Source: an uncultured Collinsella sp.
Lineage (GTDB): Bacteria; Actinomycetota; Coriobacteriia; Coriobacteriales; Coriobacteriaceae
Length of the DNA stretch: 64,000 bases
Direction of reading: 5' to 3'
Assembly: GCA_958353395.1 (NCBI GenBank)
Contig: CATWSG010000003.1
Span: forward strand, 1-64,000
Position numbers and translations under genes: made by a program. This document shows positions 1 through 8,858 of this stretch, in pieces. Every line of letters starts with the position of its first letter. The first letter of the stretch is position 1. Under the pieces are notes generated by a model. That model did no database searches. It was not told where the DNA came from and saw only the letters and a program-made list of their open reading frames with translations.

Positions 1-75
1 GTGCCCTACCGGGAGTAGCCCCGACGGTTGACAAAACTATAGGAACACCTAACTGTCGGGTTGGTGGCTGGGTGT

Positions 76-113
76 AAAGGGGCGCCGCGGGATAGATCCT
101 GCGGCGCCCCTTT
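76..113. terminator. Bidirectional intrinsic terminator
   Basis: A perfect 13-bp inverted repeat (76-88 with 101-113) starts with AAA and ends with TTT, so it can end transcription from both sides. It lies just past the stop codon of the minus-strand carboxypeptidase. Bases 1-18 read V-P-Y-R-E-stop in one plus-strand frame and could be the tail of an upstream gene, but this is too short to support. Confidence 0.85.
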
Positions 114-135
114 GCGTTGGCGTGTCGCCTAAGCT

Positions 136-1719
136 TTACAGTTGGTACAGCGTGGTGAACTTGTCCTGCAGGTAGCTGCAGTAGTAGCGGGCATCGAACG
201 CCATGCCGCACGCGCCCTTGATGAGCTCCGGCGCGTCCTTGGCGCGGCCCCACTGCCAAATGTGCTCGCCCAGCCAGGCGCGGACGGGTGTCAGGTCGCC
301 GCTCGCGCAGGCGCCGGTAAGGTCGACGCCGTCGCGGCACATGGCCGGCACAAACATGGCGTCGTAGGCGCTGCCCAGCGCATAGGTGGGGAAGTAGCCA
401 AACGAGCCGCCGCTCCAGTGCGTATCCTGTAGGCAGCCGTGCGTGTCGTCGGGAACGGGAATGCCCAGGTACTCATCCATGAAGCGGTTCCAAAGCGCGG
501 GGATGTCCTTGGCCGTAGCCTCGCCGGCAAACAGCATGCGCTCGATCTCGTAGCGCACCATAACGTGCAGCGGATAGGTGAGCTCGTCGGCCTCGGTGCG
601 GATCAGCGAAGGCTGCGCGATGTTCACGGCGTGGTAGAGCGTGTCCTCGTCGACGTCGCCGTAGACCTCGGGTGCGTGGCGGCGCAGCACCTCGAGCAGC
701 GGTCCCATAAAGGCGCGGCTGCGACCCACGGTGTTTTCGAAAAAGCGGCTCTGGCTCTCGTGGATGCCCATGGAGGTGCCGCCCTCCAGGCACGTGCGCG
801 CATAGGCGGGATTGACGCCCAGCTCGTACATGGTGTGCCCCGCCTCGTGGATGATGCTGTAGACGTTGGAGATGCAATCGTCCTCGTAGATGTGTGTCGC
901 GATGCGCGCGTCACCCACGGCAAAGCCCTCGCTAAACGGGTGCTCGGTAAAGGCAAGCGTGGTGTCGTCCAGGTTCAGGCCGACGAGCTTCATCAGGTCG
1001 AAGCTCATGGCGCGCTGGGCGGCCTCGGGCACGCGGGCGTGCAAAAAGTCGGCATCGGGCTGCTGGCCGCGCTCGCCGATGGCGTGCACGAGCGGCACGA
1101 CCGTGGCCTTGACCTCCTCGCAAAACGCGTCGAAGCTCTCGGCAGAAAGGCCGCACTCGTACTGGTCGAGCCAAACGTCGTATGGGTCGCGCTTGGGGTC
1201 CATGAGTTCGGCCTGATGCTTAAGTTGGGCGACGATTCTATCCACATAGGGCTCAAAGCTCGCCCAGTCGTTGGCCGTCTTGGCCTTGTGCCACACGGCG
1301 TCGGCCTCGCAGGTGAGCCTGGTCCAGGCTTCGGCCTCCTCGGTAGGAATAACGCTTGCCTCGCGCTGGTCGCGGCCGAGCACGCGGATCTCGTCGAGCA
1401 GCTGCGGGTCGTCGATTTTGCCGCCTGCAACCGTCTCGCGCGCTAACGAGCGTACGAGCTCAACGGACTTCTCGCTGGTCAGTAGCTTGTGATGTTCGCC
1501 GGCAAGCGTGCCCATGGCGTCGGCACGGGCGGCAGCGCCGTTGGCAGGAGCAATCGTCGCTCCATCGAACTCGGCAATCTTGAGCAGGTACTCGCGAGTC
1601 CACAGCTTGCCCTCGAGTTTGCGGAACTTTTTGACGGCCTTGTCGACTTTAGCAGCCTTGACGCCCTTGGCAGCCTTTGCCACGGCGGCCTTGGCCTTCT
1701 TATCGAGTTTCTTTCCCAT
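136..1719 (-). CDS. M32 family metallocarboxypeptidase (thermostable carboxypeptidase Taq type)
   Basis: A cytoplasmic zinc carboxypeptidase that removes C-terminal amino acids from peptides. All three M32 signatures are visible in the 527-aa product: the zinc site HEAGH at residues 291-295, the HESQS motif at about 320-324, and the ADELTYPLH block at about 376-384. The HPF...DxRxAT stretch near 260-275 also fits. M32 enzymes are usually about 500 aa; the extra length is a Lys/Ala-rich N-terminal tail (about residues 1-38) with no signal peptide or membrane segment. The gene stands alone, facing away from pheS, and ends at the terminator at 76-113. The family call is firm; the substrate is not known. 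Confidence 0.93.
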   Translation of the reverse strand: MGKKLDKKAKAAVAKAAKGVKAAKVDKAVKKFRKLEGKLWTREYLLKIAEFDGATIAPANGAAARADAMGTLAGEHHKLLTSEKSVELVRSLARETVAGGKIDDPQLLDEIRVLGRDQREASVIPTEEAEAWTRLTCEADAVWHKAKTANDWASFEPYVDRIVAQLKHQAELMDPKRDPYDVWLDQYECGLSAESFDAFCEEVKATVVPLVHAIGERGQQPDADFLHARVPEAAQRAMSFDLMKLVGLNLDDTTLAFTEHPFSEGFAVGDARIATHIYEDDCISNVYSIIHEAGHTMYELGVNPAYARTCLEGGTSMGIHESQSRFFENTVGRSRAFMGPLLEVLRRHAPEVYGDVDEDTLYHAVNIAQPSLIRTEADELTYPLHVMVRYEIERMLFAGEATAKDIPALWNRFMDEYLGIPVPDDTHGCLQDTHWSGGSFGYFPTYALGSAYDAMFVPAMCRDGVDLTGACASGDLTPVRAWLGEHIWQWGRAKDAPELIKGACGMAFDARYYCSYLQDKFTTLYQL

Positions 1720-1857
1720 ACCGCATCCTTAATCTCGCAGGCCGAGCGCCGCAGACGGGTGCACGGCCAGTTTGCACAGCTACCTGCCTTGTACCCAGCG
1801 CGAACAAAACGGAACGCGGCGATGCGCCCGCGAAATGTGTTATCCTATAGCCCAATG

Positions 1858-2138
1858 CGTTGACGGAGAGGGTTTTGCCCGCCGTGTCGCCGGCAAGAGA
1901 GGGAAGGTCATGGGCTGCAAGCCTTCCTGCGGTGGCAAGGGCCAAGCGTTCACTCCCGAGCAGCGACCTCAACGGGCGCGCGGCCGGTGGCAGCGAAGCC
2001 CCAGTAGGGAAGCCGTGAGCCTCGCGACAAGGGGCGCAGAGTGGGCACGGCGGGCCAGACATCCGCCGGGTCAAACAAGGTGGTACCGCGGAATTCAACC
2101 GTCCTTGGGCAATGTACATGCCCGAGGGCGGTTTTTTG
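1858..2138 (+). promoter_or_regulatory. T-box riboswitch leader, probably tRNA-Phe responsive
   Basis: The leader ahead of pheS carries the conserved T-box sequence AAGGTGGTACCGCG at about 2077-2090. It is followed by a terminator hairpin (about 2098-2130, ending in TTTTTT) whose 5' side overlaps the antiterminator. Upstream, 1910-1930 folds as a stem I apical hairpin, and a UUC triplet at 1949-1951 on the 3' side of stem I is the likely Phe specifier. Uncharged tRNA-Phe would stabilise the antiterminator and allow read-through into pheST. The T-box core is clear; the exact stem I boundaries and the specifier are my reading. Confidence 0.88.
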
Positions 2139-2221
2139 TTACCGAACCGGGCCGCACATCCGCAGCTATCGGGTGCTAGCCGCCCCGGCAAGCGAGATGC
2201 GCGAGAGACGAAAGGGAAGAC

Positions 2222-3298
2222 ATGAGTCTGATTGATGATCTGGTCAAACTCGAGGAAGAGGCCAAGGAGCTCGTCGCAGGCGCCGACGACGCTGCCAAGC
2301 TCGAGGCTGCGCGCGTTGAGCTGCTCGGTCGCAAGGGCCGTATCACCGGCCTGATGCGCATGATGGGCAAGCTCGCCCCCGAGGATCGTCCCATGATGGG
2401 CAAACGCGCCAACGAGATGCGCCAGCTGATCGAGGGCATGCTCGACGAGCGCACCACCGAGATGAAGGCTGCCGCCCTCAAGCACGCGCTCGAGCACGAG
2501 GCCGTCGACATCACGCTGCCGGGCATCCGTCCGCAGATCGGTCACCAGCACCTGATCAAGCAGATCATCGAGGAGGCCGAGGACATCTTCTGCGGTATCG
2601 GCTACACCGTCGAGTCCGGCCCCATGGTCGATACTTCCTACTACAACTTCACCGCGCTCAACGCGCCCATGGATCACCCGAGCCGCTCGGCTCGCGACAC
2701 GTTCTATGTGGTCGACAACAACCCCGGCAGCGTCGCGCATCCCGAGGCTCACGCTCACGGTGAGTCCGACGTGCTGCTGCGCACCCAGACCTCGGGCGTG
2801 CAGATCCACACCATGGAGTCGCAGAAGCCGCCCATCTACATGATCTGCCCGGGCACCGTCTACCGTCCCGACACGGCCGACGCCTGCCACCTGCCGCAGT
2901 TCAACCAGATTGAGGGCCTGGTCGTCGACGAGGGCATCACCTTTGGCGATCTTAAGGGCACGCTCGACTACTTTGTTAAGTGCATGTTTGGCGAGGATCG
3001 CAAGACGCGTTACCGCCCGCACTTCTTCCCCTTCACCGAGCCCAGCTGCGAGGTGGACGTGAGCTGCCACGTGTGCGGCGGCAAGGGCTGCAACTTCTGC
3101 AAGCACAGCGGCTGGATCGAGATCCTGGGCTGCGGCATGGTCGACCCCAACGTCCTGATCAACTGCGGCATCGACCCCGAGAAGTACACCGGCTTCGCCT
3201 TTGGTATTGGCGCCGAGCGCGTCGCGGCACTGCGCTACGACCTGCCCGACCTGCGCACGTTGATGACTGGTGACATGAGGTTCTTGAACCAGTTCTAG
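2222..3298 (+). CDS. pheS: Phenylalanine--tRNA ligase alpha subunit
   Basis: Catalytic subunit of the (alpha-beta)2 enzyme that charges tRNA-Phe. The 358-aa product has the N-terminal coiled-coil arm (about 1-90) and then the class II aaRS fold, with motif 2 around the TRYRPHFFPFTEPS segment and motif 3 at GFAFGIGAERVAALRY near the C-terminus. A four-cysteine cluster (C282, C285, C290, C293; spacing CxxCx4CxxC) precedes the WIEILGCG strand and is a probable zinc-binding insertion of the kind seen in some bacterial PheS. The ATG follows an AAGGGAAG Shine-Dalgarno sequence. It is expressed with pheT under the upstream T-box. Confidence 0.97.
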   Translation: MSLIDDLVKLEEEAKELVAGADDAAKLEAARVELLGRKGRITGLMRMMGKLAPEDRPMMGKRANEMRQLIEGMLDERTTEMKAAALKHALEHEAVDITLPGIRPQIGHQHLIKQIIEEAEDIFCGIGYTVESGPMVDTSYYNFTALNAPMDHPSRSARDTFYVVDNNPGSVAHPEAHAHGESDVLLRTQTSGVQIHTMESQKPPIYMICPGTVYRPDTADACHLPQFNQIEGLVVDEGITFGDLKGTLDYFVKCMFGEDRKTRYRPHFFPFTEPSCEVDVSCHVCGGKGCNFCKHSGWIEILGCGMVDPNVLINCGIDPEKYTGFAFGIGAERVAALRYDLPDLRTLMTGDMRFLNQF

Positions 3299-3361
3299 AA
3301 CGCTTTCTTCTTAGTTGCAGTTTCCGGCTCAAAGCCGCATTTATGAAAGGAGACCAGTTAG

Positions 3362-5815
3362 ATGCGCGTTTCTTACGACTGGCTCAAGACCATGATCGAT
3401 ATTCCGGAGGATCCCAAGACCCTTTCGGACGAATATATCCGTACCGGTACCGAGGTCGAGGCGATCGACACCGTGGGCGAGTCCTTCGACCACGTGGTGA
3501 CCGCCAAGGTGCTCACCAAGACCCCGCACCCCGATAGCGACCACATGTATGTGTGCTCGGTCGACGTGGGCGACAAGAACCTCGACGCCGATGGCAACCC
3601 CGCCTCGCTGCAGATCGTCTGCGGCGCGCAGAACTTCGAGGCTGGTGACCACATCGTCACGGCCATGATCGGCGCTGTCCTGCCCGGCGACGTCAAGATC
3701 AAGAAGAGCAAGCTTCGCGGCGTCGTGTCCATGGGCATGAACTGCTCCGCGCGCGAGCTCGGCCTGGGCGGCGACCACTCCGGCATCATGATCCTGCCCG
3801 AGGATACGCCCTGCGGCATGCCGTTTGCCGAGTACGTGGGCTCGAGCGACACCGTGCTCGACTGCGAGATCACGCCCAACCGCCCCGACTGCCTGTCCAT
3901 GATCGGCATGGCCCGCGAAACCGGTGCCATCTTCGACCGCGATTTCCACGTTGAGCTGCCCGCCATCAAGGTCGAGACCGGCCGCGCGACCGACGACGAG
4001 CTTTCGGTCGAGATTGCCGACGAGGGCCTGTGCGACCGCTACGTCGCCCGCATCGTGCGCAACGTGAAGGTCGGTCCCTCGCCCGACTGGATGGTCAAGC
4101 GCCTCAACGCCCTGGGCGTGCGCCCGCACAACAACATCGTCGATATCACCAACTACGTGATGATGCTCACCGGCCAGCCGCTGCACGCCTTTGACCTCGA
4201 CACCTTTGCCGAGCGCGATGGCCACCGTCGCGTGGTGGTTCGCGCCGCCCAGCAGGACGAGAAGTTCACGACTCTCGACGGCGAGGAGCGCGTGCTCGAC
4301 GCCGGCATGGGCCTCATCACCGACGGCGAGCGTCCCGTGGCGCTGGCCGGTGTCATGGGCGGTATGGATTCCGAGATCGAGGACGATACCGTCGATGTGA
4401 TGGTCGAGAGCGCCTGCTTCAACGCCGGCCGCACCTCGCACACCAGCCGTGACCTGTCGCTGATCTCCGACGCCTCCATCCGCTTTGAGCGCCAGGTCGA
4501 CGAGACCGGCTGCGTGGACGTCGCCAATGTGACGTGCGCGCTTATCGAGGAGATCGCCGGCGGCGAGGTCGCCCCCGGCTATGTGGACGTGTTCCCCGCG
4601 CCCAAGACCATCGACAGCATCAAGCTGCGCCTGGCCCGCGTGCACGCCATCTGCGGTGCCGACATCGAGCCCGACTTTATCGAGCGCTCGCTCACCCGCC
4701 TGGGCTGCACCGTCGAGCGCGACGGCGAGGACTTTATGGTCACGCCGCCGAGCTTCCGTCCCGACCTGCCGCGTGAGATCGACCTGATCGAGGAGGTCCT
4801 GCGCCTATGGGGCATGGGTCGCGTCACGGCAACCATTCCGGCTGCCAAGAACCACATCGGCGGTCTGACGCGCGAGCAGAAGCTTACCCGCAAGGTCGGC
4901 GAGATCCTGCGCGCCTGTGGCCTCAACGAGACCACGACCTTTGGCTTTGCTGCCCCGGGCGACCTGGAGAAGATTGGCATGTCCACCGAGGGCCGCGGCT
5001 GCCCCGTGGTTCTCATGAACCCGCTGGTGGCCGAGCAGACCGAGATGCGCCGTTCGCTGCTGCCGGGCCTGCTGCAATCCGTGGCCTATAACGAGGCCCA
5101 CGGCACGCCCAACGTGCACCTGTACGAGGTCGGCAGCTTGTTCCACGGTCGCGAGAACGCCAGCCTGCCCAAGGAGACCAAGTCCGTAGCGGGCGTGCTC
5201 TCGGGCCAGTGGAGCGAGCAGTCCTGGAGCATGAAGTACCGTAAGCTGCGCTTCTTCTTTGGCAAGGGCATCGTTGAGGAGCTGCTTGCTCAGCTGCGCA
5301 TCGAGAAGGTTCGATTCCGTCCCGTCGAGGGCGAGAGCTATGCCTTCCTGCAGCCGGGTCGTGCTGCCGAGGTGCTCTCGGGCGGTACCGTGCTGGGCTG
5401 GGTTGGCGAGATCCACCCCGAGGCGCGCGAGGCTATGGGCATTGACGAGGTCGTCGTTGCCTTTGAGCTCGACCTGGACAAGCTGATCAAGGGCGCCCGC
5501 AACCAGGAGAACTACCGTGAGTTCTCGCAGTACCCGGCCGTTGAGCACGACCTTGCTATCGTGGTCGACAACACTGTGACCTGCGAGGATCTTGAGCGTC
5601 GTATTACGAGTGCCGGCGGCAAGCTGCTCGAGGGCGTGCGCCTGTTCGATGTCTACCGCGATCCGGTCCGCATCGGCAAGGGCAAGAAATCCATGGCCTT
5701 TGCGCTTACGTATCGCTCCGACGACCACACGCTCACCAGCGAAGAGGTCGAAAAGGCGCACCAGAAGATCGTCACCAAGGTGTGCAAGGGCGTAAACGGC
5801 GAGGTCCGCGGCTAG
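3362..5815 (+). CDS. pheT: Phenylalanine--tRNA ligase beta subunit
   Basis: The 817-aa length is typical of bacterial PheT. It has an N-terminal OB-fold tRNA-binding domain (about 40-150), then the B3/B4 editing region, the B5 domain, a degenerate class II core and a C-terminal FDX-ACB anticodon-binding domain (about 720-817, ending in the usual SxExVEKAHQKIV segment). A GAAAGGAG ribosome site lies 63 bp after pheS, so both subunits are made from one mRNA controlled by the T-box. The transcript ends at the hairpin at 5924-5958. Confidence 0.97.
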   Translation: MRVSYDWLKTMIDIPEDPKTLSDEYIRTGTEVEAIDTVGESFDHVVTAKVLTKTPHPDSDHMYVCSVDVGDKNLDADGNPASLQIVCGAQNFEAGDHIVTAMIGAVLPGDVKIKKSKLRGVVSMGMNCSARELGLGGDHSGIMILPEDTPCGMPFAEYVGSSDTVLDCEITPNRPDCLSMIGMARETGAIFDRDFHVELPAIKVETGRATDDELSVEIADEGLCDRYVARIVRNVKVGPSPDWMVKRLNALGVRPHNNIVDITNYVMMLTGQPLHAFDLDTFAERDGHRRVVVRAAQQDEKFTTLDGEERVLDAGMGLITDGERPVALAGVMGGMDSEIEDDTVDVMVESACFNAGRTSHTSRDLSLISDASIRFERQVDETGCVDVANVTCALIEEIAGGEVAPGYVDVFPAPKTIDSIKLRLARVHAICGADIEPDFIERSLTRLGCTVERDGEDFMVTPPSFRPDLPREIDLIEEVLRLWGMGRVTATIPAAKNHIGGLTREQKLTRKVGEILRACGLNETTTFGFAAPGDLEKIGMSTEGRGCPVVLMNPLVAEQTEMRRSLLPGLLQSVAYNEAHGTPNVHLYEVGSLFHGRENASLPKETKSVAGVLSGQWSEQSWSMKYRKLRFFFGKGIVEELLAQLRIEKVRFRPVEGESYAFLQPGRAAEVLSGGTVLGWVGEIHPEAREAMGIDEVVVAFELDLDKLIKGARNQENYREFSQYPAVEHDLAIVVDNTVTCEDLERRITSAGGKLLEGVRLFDVYRDPVRIGKGKKSMAFALTYRSDDHTLTSEEVEKAHQKIVTKVCKGVNGEVRG

Positions 5816-5923
5816 GTCCTGCGCTGGGGTATGGGTCAGCGGTGGCTGCTGCCGAATCCTACGTGACTGCTATGCCCGGTATAAGGCGCTGCTGAGCCTG
5901 CATATATGACACGCGCATTACAT

Positions 5924-5958
5924 AACGGCGTGCTGCTTTGTCGGCAGTGCGCCGTTTT
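5924..5958 (+). terminator. Intrinsic terminator of pheST
   Basis: AACGGCG (5924-5930) pairs with CGCCGTT (5950-5956). An inner CTGC/GCAG stem extends the helix and a TTTT run follows. The -35 box of the nickel-transporter promoter lies inside the loop, so the two elements are packed together. Confidence 0.75.
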
Positions 5959-5966
5959 GCTATGAT
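5938..5966 (+). promoter_or_regulatory. Promoter of the nickel transporter operon
   Basis: TTGTCG (5938-5943), a 17-bp spacer and TATGAT (5961-5966) match the housekeeping promoter pattern. The predicted start near 5973 is immediately upstream of the NikR-like palindrome. Confidence 0.6.
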
Positions 5967-5976
5967 AGCCCGCGGC

Positions 5977-6004
5977 GTGTTACGAATCTGACAATACGTA
6001 ACAC
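5977..6004. promoter_or_regulatory. NikR-like operator
   Basis: GTGTTACG (5977-5984) and CGTAACAC (5997-6004) form a perfect inverted repeat with a 12-bp spacer. Read as GTGTTAC-N14-GTAACAC, this matches, as I recall it, one described class of binding sites for the nickel regulator NikR. It sits just after the predicted transcription start, a repressing position, ahead of a metal importer. No nikR gene is in the window. Confidence 0.7.
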
Positions 6005-6061
6005 TGACAAGGTGATTCAAGCGGCGTTGCAATTCCGTGCGCCGATAACCGGGAGGCGTAC

Positions 6062-7147
6062 ATGCACATTCCAGATAATTATCTGTCCCCGCAGACCGAT
6101 GCCGTCATGGCAGTGGCGATGGTGCCCGTTTGGATCCACTGCATCAAGAAAGTGCGCGCCACGCTCGATCGCGAGCACATGGCTTTCCTGGGCATCTGCG
6201 CCGCGTTCTCCTTCCTGCTTATGATGTTCAATGTGCCGCTGCCCGGCGGCACCACAGGTCACGCCGTCGGCGGCGCGCTCATTGCACTGCTGCTAGGCCC
6301 CGAGGCCGCGGCTATCGCTGTCTCGGTTGCGCTGGCGCTGCAGGCGCTGCTGTTTGGCGACGGCGGCGTTCTGTCGTTTGGCGCTAACTGCTTTAACATG
6401 GCCTTTGTGCTGCCGTTTGTCGCTGCTATCGTGTTCCGTGCGCTCAACAGCCGCCTGCACGACAAGAGCTGGGGCACCTCGGTTTCTGCCGTCGTGAGCG
6501 GTTGGGTCGGCCTGTGCCTGGCGGCCCTGTGCGCGGCAATCGAGTTTGGTATTCAGCCGATGCTCTTTACCAACGCTTCGGGCGCGCCGCTGTACTGCCC
6601 CTTCCCGCTGTCCGTGGCTATTCCGGCCATGTTGATCCCGCATATGCTGGTTGCCGGCGTGATCGAGGGCGTGGCGACGGCCGCCATCTACGGTTTCATT
6701 AAGAAGACGGCGCCGAGCGTTATCGTCGGGCCCGAGGCCGTCGATGGCCAGCTTACTGCCGAGGGCGCTGCTGCCAAGAAGACCTCGCTGGTCCCCACGC
6801 TCATCTTGGTTGCCGTGCTTGTCGTGGCTACGCCGCTCGGCTTGCTTGCCACAGGTGACGCATGGGGCGAGTGGGACGCCGAGGGCGCCGCGACCGCCGT
6901 TCAGGAGGCTGGTGACGACAGCCTGCAGGCTTCGGTCGGCCTTGATACCCCGACCTTTGCCGACGCTCTGCCTACGGGTGATTACCTGCAGGCCTATTCC
7001 GAGGAGCAGGGTCTTGGCTTTGCCGGTCAGGCTGCCATGTATATCCTGTCCGGCGTGATTGGCGTGGCGGTGCTCACCATCGCATTCCGTCTGATCTCGC
7101 TGACGGTTAAGGAAAGCGGTGCTCATGGCAATAGCCGAGCTGCCTAG
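6062..7147 (+). CDS. nikM: ECF nickel/cobalt transporter, fused NikM-NikN substrate-binding membrane subunit
   Basis: Membrane S component that captures Ni2+ (or Co2+) for an energy-coupling-factor importer. The protein begins Met-His-Ile-Pro, and His67 lies in the TTGHAVGG loop. N-terminal Met1/His2 together with His67 form the square-planar metal site in characterised NikM/CbiM proteins. The CbiM fold covers about residues 1-220 with six or seven hydrophobic helices. After a linker there is a hydrophilic loop and a final helix (about 325-352) resembling a fused NikN/CbiN-type subunit, which explains the 361-aa length and the lack of a separate nikN. The operator upstream favours nickel over cobalt. 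nikQ overlaps its 3' end. Confidence 0.88.
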   Translation: MHIPDNYLSPQTDAVMAVAMVPVWIHCIKKVRATLDREHMAFLGICAAFSFLLMMFNVPLPGGTTGHAVGGALIALLLGPEAAAIAVSVALALQALLFGDGGVLSFGANCFNMAFVLPFVAAIVFRALNSRLHDKSWGTSVSAVVSGWVGLCLAALCAAIEFGIQPMLFTNASGAPLYCPFPLSVAIPAMLIPHMLVAGVIEGVATAAIYGFIKKTAPSVIVGPEAVDGQLTAEGAAAKKTSLVPTLILVAVLVVATPLGLLATGDAWGEWDAEGAATAVQEAGDDSLQASVGLDTPTFADALPTGDYLQAYSEEQGLGFAGQAAMYILSGVIGVAVLTIAFRLISLTVKESGAHGNSRAA

Positions 7148-7961
7148 CTGGCTTGCGGTCGAGCAGCGTTACGAGCCCGTGGGGGCTCGGCATCGTGTGA
7201 TGCAAAAGAACGTCCTGCACCTGGCGAGCCTGCTTGAGCGGGTTCGCCTGGGTGGAGGCGCGCACGAGGGCGGGTCGATGGTCGACCGCGCCCTTTCTTG
7301 CGTTTCGGCTCCGGTGCGCCTGGTGGGGATGTTCGTCTGCGTCCTGTGCGTGTGTCTGACGCAGAGCCCGCTGTACCTCATGTTGATGGCGGCTATCGCG
7401 CTGGTGCTGGTCGCGGTGCGCCCCGCACGCGGGCTGCGTGCGACCATTGTACCGACGCTCGGCGCCACGGGGCTTGCGGTGGTTCTGGCATTGCCTGCCC
7501 TGCTGCTGGGCGCGTCTGCCACGGGCGCCATGCTCAAGATCGCGCTCAAGACCTTCATTAATGTGTCGCTGGTGCTGGGCGTTTCGTGGACGCTTACCTG
7601 GAGCCGCATGTCGGCGGCGCTCAAGATGTTGCACCTGCCCGACGAGGTTATCTTTACGTTTGATATGGCACTCAAGCATATCGAGGTGCTGGGACGCACG
7701 GCGCACGATCTGTGCGAATCGGTCATGCTGCGCAGCGTTGGCCGTGCGCCCGAGGGATTTTCGCGTACCGATTCGATCGCGGGTATCATGGGCATGACCT
7801 TTATCAAGGCGATGAAATGCAGCCGCGCGATGGACGAGGCTATGCTTTGCCGCGGCTTTGCCGGTGCGTATCCGGCTCCCGCGCGCGCCAGGTTTGGCTG
7901 GCGCGATGCGGCCTATGCGGCCGGCGTGGCGCTGCTGACAGTGTTGTGCGCCGTGCTGTAG
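7125..7961 (+). CDS. nikQ: ECF nickel/cobalt transporter T component
   Basis: CbiQ/EcfT-type transmembrane coupling protein linking the ATPase to NikM. Several hydrophobic helices lie between about residues 55 and 170. The cytoplasmic coupling helix region carries the short Ala-Arg-Gly type signatures (EGFSRTD region and the C-terminal MDEAMLCRGFAG motif). I place the start at ATG 7125, 8 nt after AAGGAAAG (7109-7116), rather than at the in-frame GTG at 7119, which is too close to that site. The ORF overlaps the end of nikM by 23 bp, implying translational coupling. Confidence 0.85.
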   Translation: MAIAELPSWLAVEQRYEPVGARHRVMQKNVLHLASLLERVRLGGGAHEGGSMVDRALSCVSAPVRLVGMFVCVLCVCLTQSPLYLMLMAAIALVLVAVRPARGLRATIVPTLGATGLAVVLALPALLLGASATGAMLKIALKTFINVSLVLGVSWTLTWSRMSAALKMLHLPDEVIFTFDMALKHIEVLGRTAHDLCESVMLRSVGRAPEGFSRTDSIAGIMGMTFIKAMKCSRAMDEAMLCRGFAGAYPAPARARFGWRDAAYAAGVALLTVLCAVL

Positions 7962-7983
7962 GCGCTGCTGGTTCCGACTGGGG

Positions 7984-8778
7984 ATGCAAATGGGGAAGGG
8001 CGACGTTTTGGCAAACGATACAAATGACGCGATGGGCGCGAGCGGTGCTGTTGGCGCCGAGGCAACGCCGCTCATCGAGTTTCGCGACGTGGTGTTTTCC
8101 TATGCGGGCCATACGGTGGTCGACGGCGTTTCGCTGCGCGTGGACCGTGGTGAACTCGTTGCCCTGCTCGGTCCCAACGGCTGCGGCAAGACGACGATTA
8201 TGCGTCTTATTAACGGCCTTGAACTCGTGGATGCAGGGGCATACCTGTTTGACGGGCACGTGATCGATGAGGCGTTTCTAAAGGATTCCGCGGCCGCTCA
8301 GCGTTTTCATCAGCGCGTAGGTTTTGTGTTTCAGAATGCCGATGCTCAGCTGTTCTGCGCTACGGTGGGCGAGGAAGTTGCTTTTGGTCCCGCGCAGATG
8401 GGGCTGCCGGCAGACGAGCTCGAGCGCCGCGTGCGCGATGCCATGGGGCTGTTCCAGGTTGCCGACCTTGCCGACGCCTCTCCCTATCAGCTCTCGGGCG
8501 GGCAAAAGAAGCGCGTTGCGCTGGCTGCGGTGGTGTCGATGAACCCGGATATCTTGGTCCTCGACGAGCCTACCAATGGGCTCGACGAGGATTCATGCGA
8601 CATTGTGGTCAACTTCTTGCTGGCCTACGTCGCGGCGGGTAAGACGGTCTTGATGAGCACACATCACCAGGATTTGGTGCGACGCCTGGGTGCCCGTGCA
8701 ATCTATATCGATCGATATCACCATGTGATCGAGGCGCCTTCGCCGTCGTATGGAACCGAAAGCGGTGCTACGGACTAG
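7984..8778 (+). CDS. nikO: ECF nickel/cobalt transporter ATP-binding protein
   Basis: ABC ATPase that powers the importer. Walker A GPNGCGKTT, the Q-loop (FVFQNADAQLF), the signature LSGGQKKRVAL and Walker B ILVLDEPTNGLDE are all present, with the switch histidine in STHHQD. The Q-loop sequence is typical of EcfA/CbiO. The ATG at 7984 has a poor ribosome site; the in-frame TTG at 8008 lies 7 nt after GGGGAAGGG and is a credible alternative. A weak AGCCGC/GCGGCT hairpin at about 8799-8814 may end the operon. Confidence 0.9.
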   Translation: MQMGKGDVLANDTNDAMGASGAVGAEATPLIEFRDVVFSYAGHTVVDGVSLRVDRGELVALLGPNGCGKTTIMRLINGLELVDAGAYLFDGHVIDEAFLKDSAAAQRFHQRVGFVFQNADAQLFCATVGEEVAFGPAQMGLPADELERRVRDAMGLFQVADLADASPYQLSGGQKKRVALAAVVSMNPDILVLDEPTNGLDEDSCDIVVNFLLAYVAAGKTVLMSTHHQDLVRRLGARAIYIDRYHHVIEAPSPSYGTESGATD

Positions 8779-8858
8779 TTGCTGCGTAGAGCGTGCGTAG
8801 CCGCCCGCGCGGCTTTGCCGTGATGGTATAGTTATCCAGGTTTTTTATGGGGGTGGCT

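Noticed and set aside
1700..3106. Long minus-strand ORF opposite pheS (468 aa)
   Set aside because: Typical antisense shadow of a high-GC gene; pheS and the T-box on the plus strand explain the sequence.
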